Shown: piece by piece, positions 35,383-43,869 of the stretch
How the letters are laid out: every line of letters starts with the position of its first letter
Position numbering within the stretch: the first letter of the stretch is position 1
Program-made: the position numbers and the translations under genes
NCBI RefSeq assembly: GCF_030695125.1
Contig: NZ_JAUYTP010000076.1
Location: 43,346-107,345 of the forward strand
Direction of reading: 5' to 3'
Source: Allobosea sp.
Lineage (GTDB): Bacteria > Pseudomonadota > Alphaproteobacteria > Rhizobiales > Beijerinckiaceae
DNA length: 64,000 nt
The notes under the pieces: generated by a model
The model's database searches: none
What the model was told of the DNA's origin: nothing
The model's input: only the letters and a program-made list of their open reading frames with translations

Positions 35383-36498
35383 TTACCCCAGCAGCCGCTC
35401 CGTATCCGCGCCGCTCGCCGCGACCTCGCGCAAGGCCACAGCCTGCTCGCGGAACACCGGCGCCAGCGGCAGCGGCGTCGAGACCAGCCGGCGCCCGCCG
35501 GGCTCCTGCGCCTGCGTGTCGAACAGCCCGCGCGCCGTCAGATGCGGATCGGCCACCGCCTCCTCGAGCGTCCGCACCACCGTGCAGCAGCAATCGCGCG
35601 GCTCCAGCGTCTCGCGCCAATGCCCGGCGGGCCGGCCGGCGATGATCGCCGCGATGCCGGCACGCGTGGCCTCTGGATCGGTGCAGTCGTCGCGCAGGGC
35701 GGGCGAAAGCCCGATCGCCTCGCAGAACATCTCCCAGAACTTTGGCTCCAGTGCGCCCACGGCCAGGAACCAGCCGTCCTGCGTCGCATAGAGGCCGTAG
35801 CGCGGGCTTCCCCCCGTCAGCAGCCCCTCACCGCCTTCGGGATAACGCACCGTCACCTGGCCCTGCGCCAGCCCGTACCAGGCGAAGGCCGGCATGGCGT
35901 CCGTCATGGCGATGTCGAGATGACAGCCCTGTCCGCTGCGCTCGCGCTGGCGCAGCGCCAGCAGGATGTTCAGCACGGCCGGCATCGTGCCGCCGGCGAT
36001 GTCGGCGACCAAAGGCGGCGGCAGCGGCGGCGGTGCGCCCGCCCGCAGGGACTGGCCGAGCAGCCCGCCGACCGCCTGGTAGTTGATGTCGTGCCCGGCC
36101 TCCTGCGCCCGGGGACCGAACTGGCCGTAGCCGCTGATCGAGCAGTAGATCAGCCGCGGGTTGATCGCCGACAGCGCCTCATGACCGAAGCCGAGCCGCT
36201 CCATCACGCCGGGCCGGAACTGCTCGATCAGGATGTCGGCGGCCTCGATCAGCGGCGTCAGCCGCGCCAGCGCGCCGCGCGCCTTCAGATCGATCTCGAC
36301 GCTCGCCTTGCCGCGGTTGAGCACGGCATAGGGCGCCGAGGTTTCGCCGAAGCGCGGTGGGAAGCGGCGCATCTCCTCCCCGCCCGGCCGCTCGATGCGG
36401 ATGATGCGGGCCCCCGCCTCGGCCAGGAACAGGCTCGCCATCGGCCCCGGCAGCAGGGTGGAGAAATCGAGGACCGTGAGGTCGTCCAGCGGCAGCAT
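35383..36498 (-). CDS. CaiB/BaiF CoA-transferase family, alpha-methylacyl-CoA racemase-like
   Basis: A 371-residue class III CoA-transferase-fold protein. It opens LPLDDLTVLDFSTLLPGPMAS and has ERPGGEE and EIDLKARG. The catalytic His of AMACR enzymes is expected in EAGHDINYQAVGGLL, and the acidic partner in VADIAGGTMP; both are present, which favours a racemase over a transferase. The ATG at 36498 follows AGGACG. The frame extends upstream into the palindromic repeat, which I take to be non-coding. It would act on branched-chain acyl-CoA. Confidence 0.88.
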   Translation of the reverse strand: MLPLDDLTVLDFSTLLPGPMASLFLAEAGARIIRIERPGGEEMRRFPPRFGETSAPYAVLNRGKASVEIDLKARGALARLTPLIEAADILIEQFRPGVMERLGFGHEALSAINPRLIYCSISGYGQFGPRAQEAGHDINYQAVGGLLGQSLRAGAPPPLPPPLVADIAGGTMPAVLNILLALRQRERSGQGCHLDIAMTDAMPAFAWYGLAQGQVTVRYPEGGEGLLTGGSPRYGLYATQDGWFLAVGALEPKFWEMFCEAIGLSPALRDDCTDPEATRAGIAAIIAGRPAGHWRETLEPRDCCCTVVRTLEEAVADPHLTARGLFDTQAQEPGGRRLVSTPLPLAPVFREQAVALREVAASGADTERLLG

Positions 36499-36550
36499 CG
36501 GCGTCCTGCGCATCGCGATGCTCGGTGGAAACGTCTCGCGGGGCCTCGAG

Positions 36551-36672
36551 CCCTCATCCTGAGGAGCCATTCCGAACGGAATGGCGTCTCGAAGGATGGT
36601 CCCGGACGCTCCCGAACCATCTGGAGCATCCTTCGAGACGCAAGCCTTCCGGCTTGCTCCTCAGGATGAGGG
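36551..36672. repeat. Paired palindromic repeat units, copy 1 (CCTCATCCTGAGGAGC ... GCGTCTCGAAGGATG)
   Basis: Two inverted units lie head to head. The left is 36551-36598 (CCCTCATCCTGAGGAGC, a variable hairpin, GCGTCTCGAAGGATG) and the right is 36627-36672, its reverse complement with a different central hairpin (AAGCCTTCCGGCTT). The conserved ends with a variable stem are typical of mobile short palindromes. A third unit occurs at 44896. It sits between the AMACR-like gene and the AEC transporter. Confidence 0.8.
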
Positions 36673-36703
36673 CTGTCGATCGGCGAGCCGTCTCCCCGGG
36701 CGA

Positions 36704-37675
36704 TCAGGGGAAGAGGTCGGCCGCCATCCTGCCCGTCTTCACCAGCCACAGGAAGCCCGTCAGCGACACCATCGAGACGACGGTGCCGATCAGGATGCAG
36801 GCCGAGGCGCGGTCGATGCCGACGCGGTACTGCGTCGAGATCATGAAGATGTTCAGCGCCGGCGGCAGCGCCGCCATGATCACGCCGGTGAAGATCCAGA
36901 TGTCGGGGAAATTGCCGATCGCCGAGAGCAGCACCCAGATCAGCAGCGGGTGCAGCACGAGCTTGATCGCGACCAGCACCGGCACTTCGGCAGGCAGCGT
37001 CTTCATCGGCCGCAGCGCCACGGTGACGCCGAGCAGGAAGAGCGCGCAGGGCGCGGCCGCCTGCGCGAGCCACAGCGTCATCTTGTCGAGCACCGAGGGC
37101 AGCTCGAAATGGGTCGCGCTGGCGAGGATGCCGAGCAGCGTCGCGACGTTGAAGGGATGCGTCGCCACCTGCCAGGCGACCTGCCGGGCTGTCTCGAGCG
37201 GGCTCTTCTTCTCGACGCCGGCCAGCGCCATCAGGAACGGGATGATCGAGAACAGCAGCAGGCTGTCGAAGACGAAGATCAGCACCAGCGGCGCGCTCGC
37301 GCCCGGCCCGAGCGCCGCCAGCAGCAGAGGCGGGCCCATATAGCCGATATTGGAATAGGAGCCGGCGACGCCCTGCATCACCGCCTGCGGCAGGTCGCCC
37401 CGCGTCGCCCGCAGGCCGACCGCCAGCGACAGCATGAAGACCAGGAAGGTCGAGAGCGTCGTCGCCAGGATGAAGCGGCCATTGGCGAGCTCCGTCACCG
37501 GCTTGTCGGCGATCAGCCGGTAGAACAGCGGCGGCAGCGCGACATAGATCAGGAAGAACTGCAGCCAGACCAGCCCCGCCTCCGGCAGGCGCTTCCACCG
37601 GCCGATGACGAAGCCGAGCAGGATCAGCCCGAAGAAGGGCGCGACGAGATTGGCGATGGTGGCGAGATCGGCCAT
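36704..37675 (-). CDS. AEC-family permease (auxin efflux carrier-like)
   Basis: A 323-residue membrane protein with about ten hydrophobic helices, arranged as two inverted halves around a central polar loop. Typical AEC elements include APFFGLILLGFVIGRWKRLPEAG at the N-terminus, GVAGSYSNIGYMGPPLLLAALG (the NxxYxGPPL motif) and a C-terminal GVIMAALPPALNIFMISTQY. Relatives transport malate, malonate or amino-acid derivatives. The adjacent AMACR-like enzyme is on the same strand, with about 200 bases of repeat between them, so joint function is uncertain. Confidence 0.92.
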   Translation of the reverse strand: MADLATIANLVAPFFGLILLGFVIGRWKRLPEAGLVWLQFFLIYVALPPLFYRLIADKPVTELANGRFILATTLSTFLVFMLSLAVGLRATRGDLPQAVMQGVAGSYSNIGYMGPPLLLAALGPGASAPLVLIFVFDSLLLFSIIPFLMALAGVEKKSPLETARQVAWQVATHPFNVATLLGILASATHFELPSVLDKMTLWLAQAAAPCALFLLGVTVALRPMKTLPAEVPVLVAIKLVLHPLLIWVLLSAIGNFPDIWIFTGVIMAALPPALNIFMISTQYRVGIDRASACILIGTVVSMVSLTGFLWLVKTGRMAADLFP

Positions 37676-38034
37676 GCGGTCGACAGTCCCAGCGGAGGCG
37701 CCGACCGCGAGAGGGATCGACCTGCCCGCCGCTGTTTAGCCGGTGCCGGCCCGCACGCAAGCCGCAACGGCGCCGGGGCGGGTGGCGGGAGATGCAGGCA
37801 GGACTGGGAACCTAGGAATAAATGGACGGATTATCGTCCTAGGCATCCTGTCATATCGCGAGACCTGACATTGAAGGGCACTGAGAGGAAGCGCCTGACC
37901 TATCGGCGGGCCGGTGAAGCCGCGCTCGCGCAAGCAACAGGTCAAGCGCCTGTTGAGGAAGCGCAAGCGCTGACTCGACTCTAGGTTGAGCTGCGGAGAT
38001 CATGCTCCTTGCGCTAGACGCGAAAGGGAGGCCC
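37676..38034. other. Gene-free interval with an inverted repeat at 37811-37843
   Basis: About 360 bases between the AEC gene (leftward) and the islet gene at 38035 (rightward). It holds an exact 7-bp inverted repeat, CCTAGGA (37811-37817) and TCCTAGG (37837-37843), around an AT-rich 19-base spacer; this may be an operator or hairpin. The remaining open frames here look like chance. Confidence 0.5.
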
Positions 38035-38403
38035 ATGAACAAGCTCATCGTCACGTTTGAAATTGAATGGACTGACGAGACGACTTACAATTCAATTTAC
38101 GAAAAACTGAACGCCGCCATAAAGAGCGGCTTGGGTGCGCCCGACTGGTGGTCAGAGACCACCTCGTTTTACATCGTCCAGACAAAAGAGAATTCATCAG
38201 GCTTTGCAGCGCGTGTCTGGAATGCTGCCGGCATGCGCAAATCGCGCGACCGCTTGGTTGTCTTAAATATGAACGGGGAAGGGGGCGCAGCAGTCGGCCT
38301 TATCAAAGATCAGACCATATTTTCGCTTTTGCCCGTTGTAAAAAACTTGAGTAAACCTGAATCGGGACGCCAAGCATATTGGAAACACAACGAAGAATTT
38401 TGA
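38035..38403 (+). CDS. Small unrecognised protein, possible ferredoxin-like (VapD/Cas2-type) fold
   Basis: A 122-residue cytoplasmic protein. A near-perfect AAAGGGAGG stands 7 bases before the ATG at 38035, which decides the start. The predicted order is strand (KLIVTFEIEW), helix (TTYNSIYEKLNAAIKSG), strand (TTSFYIVQTKE), helix (GFAARVWNAAGMR), strand (DRLVVLNMNGEG), compatible with a small ferredoxin-like domain as in VapD/Cas2. I see no catalytic signature. Base composition is more A/T-rich than the surrounding genome, and the next gene shares that bias. The fold and partnership are inference. Confidence 0.65.
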   Translation: MNKLIVTFEIEWTDETTYNSIYEKLNAAIKSGLGAPDWWSETTSFYIVQTKENSSGFAARVWNAAGMRKSRDRLVVLNMNGEGGAAVGLIKDQTIFSLLPVVKNLSKPESGRQAYWKHNEEF

Positions 38404-38593
38404 GCTTCACGACTTCATCTTGTTCTCCATGAGAAAGCCCGGCTCAACGGCCGGGATTCGTTGCTGCGGGTTTGGCGGGCTTATCGCCGGGGGGGTCTTT
38501 CCGCTTCGATACCTTATCCTCATGCAGCTTCGGCGCGTCGCCGGCATGCGCCTCAACACCTCGTCTCGCTTCTGGTCGTCCTCGGAACCGCTC

Positions 38594-39226
38594 ATGGCCT
38601 CAACTCCTAAACCGCTTTCCATCGCAGACCGCGCGGCCTTGGAGCTAGGCCGTATGGCAATGGACTGGTCCGTCCTAGAACGTGTGGTGGGAGACTTGAT
38701 AGCCCAACTAACCCCTCTGCCTGACGGTGACATCAAAAACGTGATTGTAGGCAATGCCGACATCCGCGACCGTCTGCAAATGGCTAAGGGCCTCGCGTTC
38801 ATTCGGTCATTCGATGATGACTGGCTAGACGACGTTCTTTTCCTTCTCGACTTTGTCGATAACGATTTACGACCAAAACGGAACCAAGCCATCCACTCAG
38901 AATGGTTCCGAGGAAGCCGCCTCAGAAGGCGATCACTGAAGACAAAAATCACTAAACCTCAAGCATTCATGAGAGAATTAGAGACTGAAAAGACGGAAAA
39001 TGTTAAACTTTCGGAATTGCGGAAGCTAAATTCAATTATTAAAGATACTACTTTCGCATTCTTCCCTTTAGTGTTTTACATGATGGGCGAGGACGAGGAT
39101 CTGATAGACCCTCTGTCATCGCCAACCATATCTTATAAACAATATCTTCGTTGGGCAGGGCTTGGTAATCCAACGAAACGTGTTCGTGCAGCGCGAAAAC
39201 GCCAGCCGCGATCATCTCGGGCGTGA
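38594..39226 (+). CDS. Unrecognised protein with a HEPN-like RNxxxH motif
   Basis: A 210-residue predicted helical protein starting at the ATG at 38594 (MASTPKPLSIADRAALELG). The helix WSVLERVVGDLIAQL is followed by DIRDRLQMAKGLAFI and then LDFVDNDLRPKRNQAIHSEW, in which R96-N97-x3-H101 matches the RNxxxH active-site motif of HEPN ribonucleases. The C-terminal half is polar and lysine-rich, with another helical pair (FAFFPLVFYMM). It is AT-rich and follows the small gene at 38035 by 190 bases, on the same strand. A toxin or defence nuclease is plausible; a non-catalytic HEPN-like protein is the alternative. Confidence 0.6.
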   Translation: MASTPKPLSIADRAALELGRMAMDWSVLERVVGDLIAQLTPLPDGDIKNVIVGNADIRDRLQMAKGLAFIRSFDDDWLDDVLFLLDFVDNDLRPKRNQAIHSEWFRGSRLRRRSLKTKITKPQAFMRELETEKTENVKLSELRKLNSIIKDTTFAFFPLVFYMMGEDEDLIDPLSSPTISYKQYLRWAGLGNPTKRVRAARKRQPRSSRA

Positions 39227-39396
39227 CCTCTATTTCGCGCAAATCAGTGCCGACCAGTCGCTCTTGAACCTGATTCGTCATGGCCGCTTTGCCAAGTCCA
39301 TCATCGTCAATGCCAACCCGCCACTCTCGCCCAAGGGAGGATGGACGCGCCCGTCCCGCTCGGCCACATTCGCTGCACCGCAGCAGGGAGCGCCCG

Positions 39397-40446
39397 ATGA
39401 CAACCAAGACGCCGCGCCAGTTCTTCCGGCCGCTCGCGATCGGCGCGCCCGAGCCCTTTCGGGAGCTGCCGCTGCGGCTCGAGCGGATGATCCATTTCGT
39501 GCCGCCGCATCTGGAGAAGGTCCGCGCTAAGGTCGGCGACCTCGCAGGCCAGGTCGACATCGTGCTCGGCAATCTCGAGGATGCGATCCCCGTCGAGGCC
39601 AAGCAGGCGGCGCGGGACGGCTTCATCGCAATGGGCCAGGCGGTCGACTTTGGCAAGACCGGGCTGTGGACGCGGGTCAACGCGCTGAACTCGCCCTGGT
39701 TTCTCGACGACATCACCGCGATCATGGCGGCGATCGGCGGCAAGCTCGACGTCGTCATGGTGCCCAAGGTCGAGGGCCCCTGGGACATCCATTATGTCGA
39801 CCAGCTGCTCGCCCAGTTCGAGGCGAAGCATTGTCTGCCCAAGCCGATCCTGATCCACGCCATCCTGGAGACGGCCGAGGGCGTCAAGAACGTCGACACC
39901 ATCGCCACCGCCTCGCCGCGCATGCACGGCATGAGCCTCGGCCCGGCCGATCTCGCCGCCTCCAGGGCGATGAAGACGACCCGCGTCGGCGGCGGCCATC
40001 CCGAGTACAAGGTCATCGCCGATCCCACGGCCGATGGCGGCCCGCGCGCCGTCGCCCAGCAGGATCTCTGGCACTACACGCTGGCGAAGATGGTCGATGC
40101 CTGCGCCGCGGCCGGCATCAAGCCTTTCTACGGCCCCTTCGGCGATTTCGCCGACGAGGCGGCCTGCGAGGCACAGTTCCGCAACGCCTTCCTGCTCGGC
40201 TGCGCCGGCGCCTGGACGCTGCACCCCTCGCAGATCGCCATCGCCAAGCGCGTCTTCAGCCCCGACCACGCCGAGGTCGCCTTCGCCAACCGCATCCTCG
40301 AGGCCATGCCCGACGGCTCGGGCGCGGTGATGATCGACGGCAAGATGCAGGACGACGCCACCTGGAAACAGGCCAAGGTCATCGTCGATCTCGCCCGGCA
40401 GGTCGCCGCACGCGATCCGCAGCTCGCCGCGCATTACGGGATGTGA
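39397..40446 (+). CDS. HpcH/HpaI aldolase family, malyl-CoA lyase-like
   Basis: A 349-residue TIM-barrel lyase. The ordering VDIVLGNLEDAIPVEAK (Mg-binding acidic residues), VMVPKVEGPWD, ILETAEGVKNVD, SLGPADLAAS and FYGPFGDFADEAAC with GAWTLHPSQIAIAKRVF closely follows L-malyl-CoA/beta-methylmalyl-CoA lyases. It should cleave malyl-type CoA esters to glyoxylate and an acyl-CoA. A good GGGAG precedes the ATG at 39397. No serine-cycle or ethylmalonyl-CoA partner is in the window, so the pathway is open. Confidence 0.88.
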   Translation: MTTKTPRQFFRPLAIGAPEPFRELPLRLERMIHFVPPHLEKVRAKVGDLAGQVDIVLGNLEDAIPVEAKQAARDGFIAMGQAVDFGKTGLWTRVNALNSPWFLDDITAIMAAIGGKLDVVMVPKVEGPWDIHYVDQLLAQFEAKHCLPKPILIHAILETAEGVKNVDTIATASPRMHGMSLGPADLAASRAMKTTRVGGGHPEYKVIADPTADGGPRAVAQQDLWHYTLAKMVDACAAAGIKPFYGPFGDFADEAACEAQFRNAFLLGCAGAWTLHPSQIAIAKRVFSPDHAEVAFANRILEAMPDGSGAVMIDGKMQDDATWKQAKVIVDLARQVAARDPQLAAHYGM

Positions 40447-40552
40447 TGGAGCGCAGCGCGGAAACCGGTTGATTTTGACCTATTTGCGACGCAATTCTCA
40501 CGCAAGCGCAGGGGTCCACCCTCGCTCTTCCGTATCGATGGATCGCTCACCC

Positions 40553-40882
40553 ATGGAAGCACGTTCCGCCAAGTTCCGGATCGGCCAGGTCGTCAAGCAC
40601 CGGGTCTACCCGTTCCGGGGCGTGATCTTCGACGTCGACCCGGTCTTCTCCAACACCGAGGAGTGGTGGCTGGCGATCCCCGAGCATCTGCGCCCGTCCA
40701 AGGACCAGCCCTTCTACCATCTCTTCGCCGAGAACGACGAGACGGAATACGTCGCCTATGTCTCGGAGCAGAACCTCGTCATCGACGAGACCGGCCGCCC
40801 CGTGCGCCATCCGCAGGCGAAGGAATTCTTCCGCCGCGACCGAAAGGGCCGCTACCAGATCGACCGCGCCGGGCTGAACTGA
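40553..40882 (+). CDS. hspQ: Heat-shock protein HspQ (hemimethylated-DNA-binding YccV family)
   Basis: A 109-residue protein of the YccV/HspQ fold. AKFRIGQVVKHRVYPFRGVIFDVDPVF is the characteristic N-terminal half, followed by DQPFYHLFAENDETEYVAYVSEQNLV. HspQ promotes degradation of denatured DnaA and is a Lon specificity factor in E. coli. The ATG at 40553 gives a typical length; an in-frame ATG at 40538 adds five residues. It is followed by a strong terminator. Confidence 0.93.
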   Translation: MEARSAKFRIGQVVKHRVYPFRGVIFDVDPVFSNTEEWWLAIPEHLRPSKDQPFYHLFAENDETEYVAYVSEQNLVIDETGRPVRHPQAKEFFRRDRKGRYQIDRAGLN

Positions 40883-40915
40883 CGCGCACGTCGCGGTTGA
40901 CCCTCACCGGAAACG

Positions 40916-40945
40916 AAACAGGCCGCCCTCTCGGGCGGCCTGTTT
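40916..40945. terminator. Rho-independent terminator, bidirectional
   Basis: Stem AAACAGGCCGCCC (40916-40928) pairs with GGGCGGCCTGTTT (40933-40945) around a TCTC loop, with T/A runs on both sides. It serves hspQ on the plus strand and the convergent IalB-family gene on the minus strand. Confidence 0.9.
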
Positions 40946-40966
40946 GCTTTTGGGCGTAAAGCCCGC

Positions 40967-41737
40967 TCAGGGCTTGGGCGGGGTCGCCGGAGCAGCCCCC
41001 GGAGCCGGCGCAGCGCCCGGCGCCGCATTGGCGCCGCCGCCGCCGAGCCGCTGGCGCAGCTCTTCCTGGCGCTTGGCGAGTTCGTCCTGAAGCTGCTGCT
41101 GCTGCTGCTCGAGCACCTTGGGGTCGATCGCGGCGCCATCGAAGCCCTTGGCGAAATCGGTCAGCGGGATGGCGAAGGAGACCTCGCGCGCGCCCTGGTT
41201 CTGGACGCTGACGCTCAGCGTGTTGCCCTTCTTCATCGCGTTGATGAAGTCGTCCTTGACCTGCGCCTCAGCGAAGCAGCCGTTCGGGAAGCAAATGGCG
41301 AAGCGGCCCGGCGTCGGCTGGGCGGTGTCCACGCCGAAGCGGATGCCCGGCTGCAGCAGCAGGCCCAGCGGCATCAGGAAGCGCACGATCTTGTTGGCGT
41401 CGCCCTTGACGTCATAGATCGCCACGGCCAGCACCGGCTGGCCCTGATCCGAGACGAAGTCGCGGGTCGTGTAGCAGATCTCCTTGTTGGCGGCTTCGTC
41501 CTTGCCGCAGACCTTCGTCCAGGTCGTCTGGGACGGCTCGGGCTTGACCTGAACCACGGTCGGGCCGGCACCCTGAGCGGCCGGAGGCTGGGCCGGCTGC
41601 GCGGGAGCAGGCTGGCCGGATCGCGGAGCCGGGCGCGGCTGCGCCTGCTGGGCGAAGGACGCCATCGGCGCAAGGCCGATCGCCGTGCTGAGGGCGATGC
41701 TCAGGGCGCGCGTGGGCAGGCGGAACGAAGCGGACAT
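40967..41737 (-). CDS. Invasion-associated locus B (IalB) family protein
   Basis: A 256-residue exported protein. The signal peptide is followed by a Pro/Gln/Ala-rich stretch (about residues 30-60), then the IalB domain: WTKVCGKDEAANKEICYTTRDF with two cysteines, PVLAVAIYDV, LPLGLLLQPGIRFG-like text (MPLGLLLQPGIRF), and the second Cys pair in FAICFPNGCFAE. After the domain comes a glutamine-rich coiled coil (QQQQQLQDELAKRQEELRQRL) and a Pro/Ala tail. IalB proteins are widespread in alphaproteobacteria; only Bartonella members are tied to invasion. AAGGAAAG precedes the ATG at 41737. Confidence 0.92.
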   Translation of the reverse strand: MSASFRLPTRALSIALSTAIGLAPMASFAQQAQPRPAPRSGQPAPAQPAQPPAAQGAGPTVVQVKPEPSQTTWTKVCGKDEAANKEICYTTRDFVSDQGQPVLAVAIYDVKGDANKIVRFLMPLGLLLQPGIRFGVDTAQPTPGRFAICFPNGCFAEAQVKDDFINAMKKGNTLSVSVQNQGAREVSFAIPLTDFAKGFDGAAIDPKVLEQQQQQLQDELAKRQEELRQRLGGGGANAAPGAAPAPGAAPATPPKP

Positions 41738-41976
41738 GGAGCTTTCCTTAATCAGCGAATTCGGGATCACGACTTCGCAAGCCGCGCGCGTCATCACCGA
41801 CAGCCCCATCGCACATCCGCGCCGGCCATCGCAAGCCGAGCACATCAGGGGCGATTGAGGCGCGAGCATGACGCCATGGCTCGGCTTTAACGAGTTCCGC
41901 TACGGGATTCCAGCCCGAATAGCTGCATCGCAGCGGCCCCGCCGTGTTATTCTTAGGCCGGGAATCAGGTTGGACG

Positions 41977-43857
41977 ATGCATTTGCTTCAAGCGGTCAGA
42001 CCGGCGTCGCGCGCTGCGGCCAGGACGATCTTCGCCATGCTGGCGCTCATTCTCGCGATGGGCGTGGCCGCGCATGCCGAATCGGCCGCGCCAGCAGCGC
42101 CCGCCGCAGCAGCGGCCGTCGACCACGCGATTGCCATGCATGGCGAGCCGGCCCTGCCGCGCGGCTTTGCGCATCTGCCCTATGCCGACCCGGACGCGCC
42201 GAAGGGCGGGCGCATCGTCTTCGGGCAGCAGGGCACCTTCGACAGCCTCAACCCGCTGGTGGTGCTGGGCGTCGCGCCCGACGCCGTGCCGCGCTACGTC
42301 CAGCAGAGCCTGCTGTTGCGCTCGGCCGACGAGCCCTTCACCGCCTATGGGCTCCTGGCTTCGCGCGTCGAGCTCAACGAGGCGCGCACCAAGCTCGCCT
42401 TCGAAATCGACGAGCGCGCGACCTTCTCGGACGGAACCCCGGTGACCGCGCAGGACGTCCTGTTCACCTTCGAGATGCTCAAGACCAAGGGCAAGCCGTT
42501 CCACCGCGCCAGCCTCGGCCGCGTGACGAAGGCGCAGGCCCCCTCGCTGCGGCGTGTCGAGTTCGAACTGGGCGACGGCACGAACCGCGAATTGCCGCTG
42601 GTGATCGGGGCGATGCCGATCTTCGCCAAGCATGCCACCAATGCCGAGACCTTCGGCGAGACCAGCTTCAAGGCAGCGTTGGGCTCGGGCCCCTATGTCG
42701 TCTCCGATATCGTGCCGGGCGCCACCATCACGCTGAAGCGCCGGAACGATTTCTGGGCCGAAGATCACCCGCTGACGCGCGGGCTCTTCAACGCCGCCGA
42801 GATCCGTTATGATTTCTATCGCGATTCCAACGCTTTGTTCGAGGCTTTCAAGGCGGGGCTGTATGATGTCCGCATCGAGCCCGACCCGACGCGCTGGATG
42901 ACCGGCTATGACGTGCCGGCGGTCCGGGACGGGCGCATCATCCGCCAGACCTTGCATTTCGACTCGCCCAAGGGCATGACCGGGCTCGTCTTCAACACCC
43001 GCCGGCCGTTCTTCGCCGATGTCCGCGTGCGCGAGGCGCTCGGCATCCTGTTCGATTTCGAATGGGTCAACCGCAACCTGTTCCACGGCGTCTATCGCCG
43101 CGCCGGCAGCTTCTTCTCGGACTCGGAATTGTCGGCACTCGGCGTCCCCGCCGACGCCCGCGAGACCGCGCTGCTCGCGGCCTTTCCCGGCGCGGTGCGG
43201 CCCGACATCCTGGCGGGAACCTGGACGCCCTCGGCGACCGACGGCTCGGGCCGCGACCGCGATCAGGCGCGCCGCGCGCTCGACCTGCTCAACAAGGCCG
43301 GCTTCGGCATGGTCGACGGTGTGCTGCGCAGCATGAAGGGTGGCGATGCGCTGGCCTTCGAGATCACCGTCACCAACCGGCCGCAGGAGCGGCTGGCGCT
43401 GAACTACGCCCAGTCGCTCGGGCGCCTCGGCATTGCCGTCACGGTCCGGCTGATCGACGACGTGCAGTACTGGCGCCGGCTCTCGGCCTTCGATTTCGAC
43501 ATGATCCAGTGGACCTGGCCGGCTTCGGCCTCGCCGGGCAACGAGCAGATCGGCCGCTGGGGCTCCGCCAACGCCACCCGCAAGGGCGCGCTGAACTATG
43601 CCGGCGTCGCCTCGCCCGCCATCGATGCGACGCTGCAGGCCCTGCTTGCGGCCCGCGAGCGCGCGGATTTCGTCGCCGCTGCGCGCACGCTCGACCGGCT
43701 GCTGCTCTCGGGCTTCTACGTCGTGCCGCTCTATTACCTGCCCGACACCTGGCTGGCGCATGGTCGCGACATCGTCCTGCCCGCGCGCCGGCCGGCCTAT
43801 TTCATGTCCTCCGAAGTTCTGGCGCGCCGTCCGGCCGCGTCGACACCGGCGAACTGA
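41977..43857 (+). CDS. Peptide/YejA-type ABC extracellular solute-binding protein
   Basis: A 626-residue binding protein of the DppA/YejA class. A signal peptide ends near AHAE. The mature part opens AIAMHGEPALPRGFAHLPYADPDAPKGG, the usual YejA start. It keeps GTFDSLNPLVV and NTRRPFFADVRVREAL. YejA proteins bind peptides or peptide-nucleotides such as microcin C. No YejB, YejE or YejF genes follow, so it is an orphan receptor in this window. A GTG start 11 codons upstream is possible, but the ATG gives a cleaner signal peptide. Confidence 0.92.
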   Translation: MHLLQAVRPASRAAARTIFAMLALILAMGVAAHAESAAPAAPAAAAAVDHAIAMHGEPALPRGFAHLPYADPDAPKGGRIVFGQQGTFDSLNPLVVLGVAPDAVPRYVQQSLLLRSADEPFTAYGLLASRVELNEARTKLAFEIDERATFSDGTPVTAQDVLFTFEMLKTKGKPFHRASLGRVTKAQAPSLRRVEFELGDGTNRELPLVIGAMPIFAKHATNAETFGETSFKAALGSGPYVVSDIVPGATITLKRRNDFWAEDHPLTRGLFNAAEIRYDFYRDSNALFEAFKAGLYDVRIEPDPTRWMTGYDVPAVRDGRIIRQTLHFDSPKGMTGLVFNTRRPFFADVRVREALGILFDFEWVNRNLFHGVYRRAGSFFSDSELSALGVPADARETALLAAFPGAVRPDILAGTWTPSATDGSGRDRDQARRALDLLNKAGFGMVDGVLRSMKGGDALAFEITVTNRPQERLALNYAQSLGRLGIAVTVRLIDDVQYWRRLSAFDFDMIQWTWPASASPGNEQIGRWGSANATRKGALNYAGVASPAIDATLQALLAARERADFVAAARTLDRLLLSGFYVVPLYYLPDTWLAHGRDIVLPARRPAYFMSSEVLARRPAASTPAN

Positions 43858-43869
43858 GGGACCTCGTCG

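Noticed and set aside
36499..36570. N-terminal extension of the AMACR-like protein into the palindromic repeat
   Set aside because: The extension is repeat-derived and lacks the family N-terminus; the ATG at 36498 matches the family start.
37850..37984. Short plus-strand frame ending at 37984 as a gene remnant
   Set aside because: No ribosome site, no motif and no recognisable parent gene.
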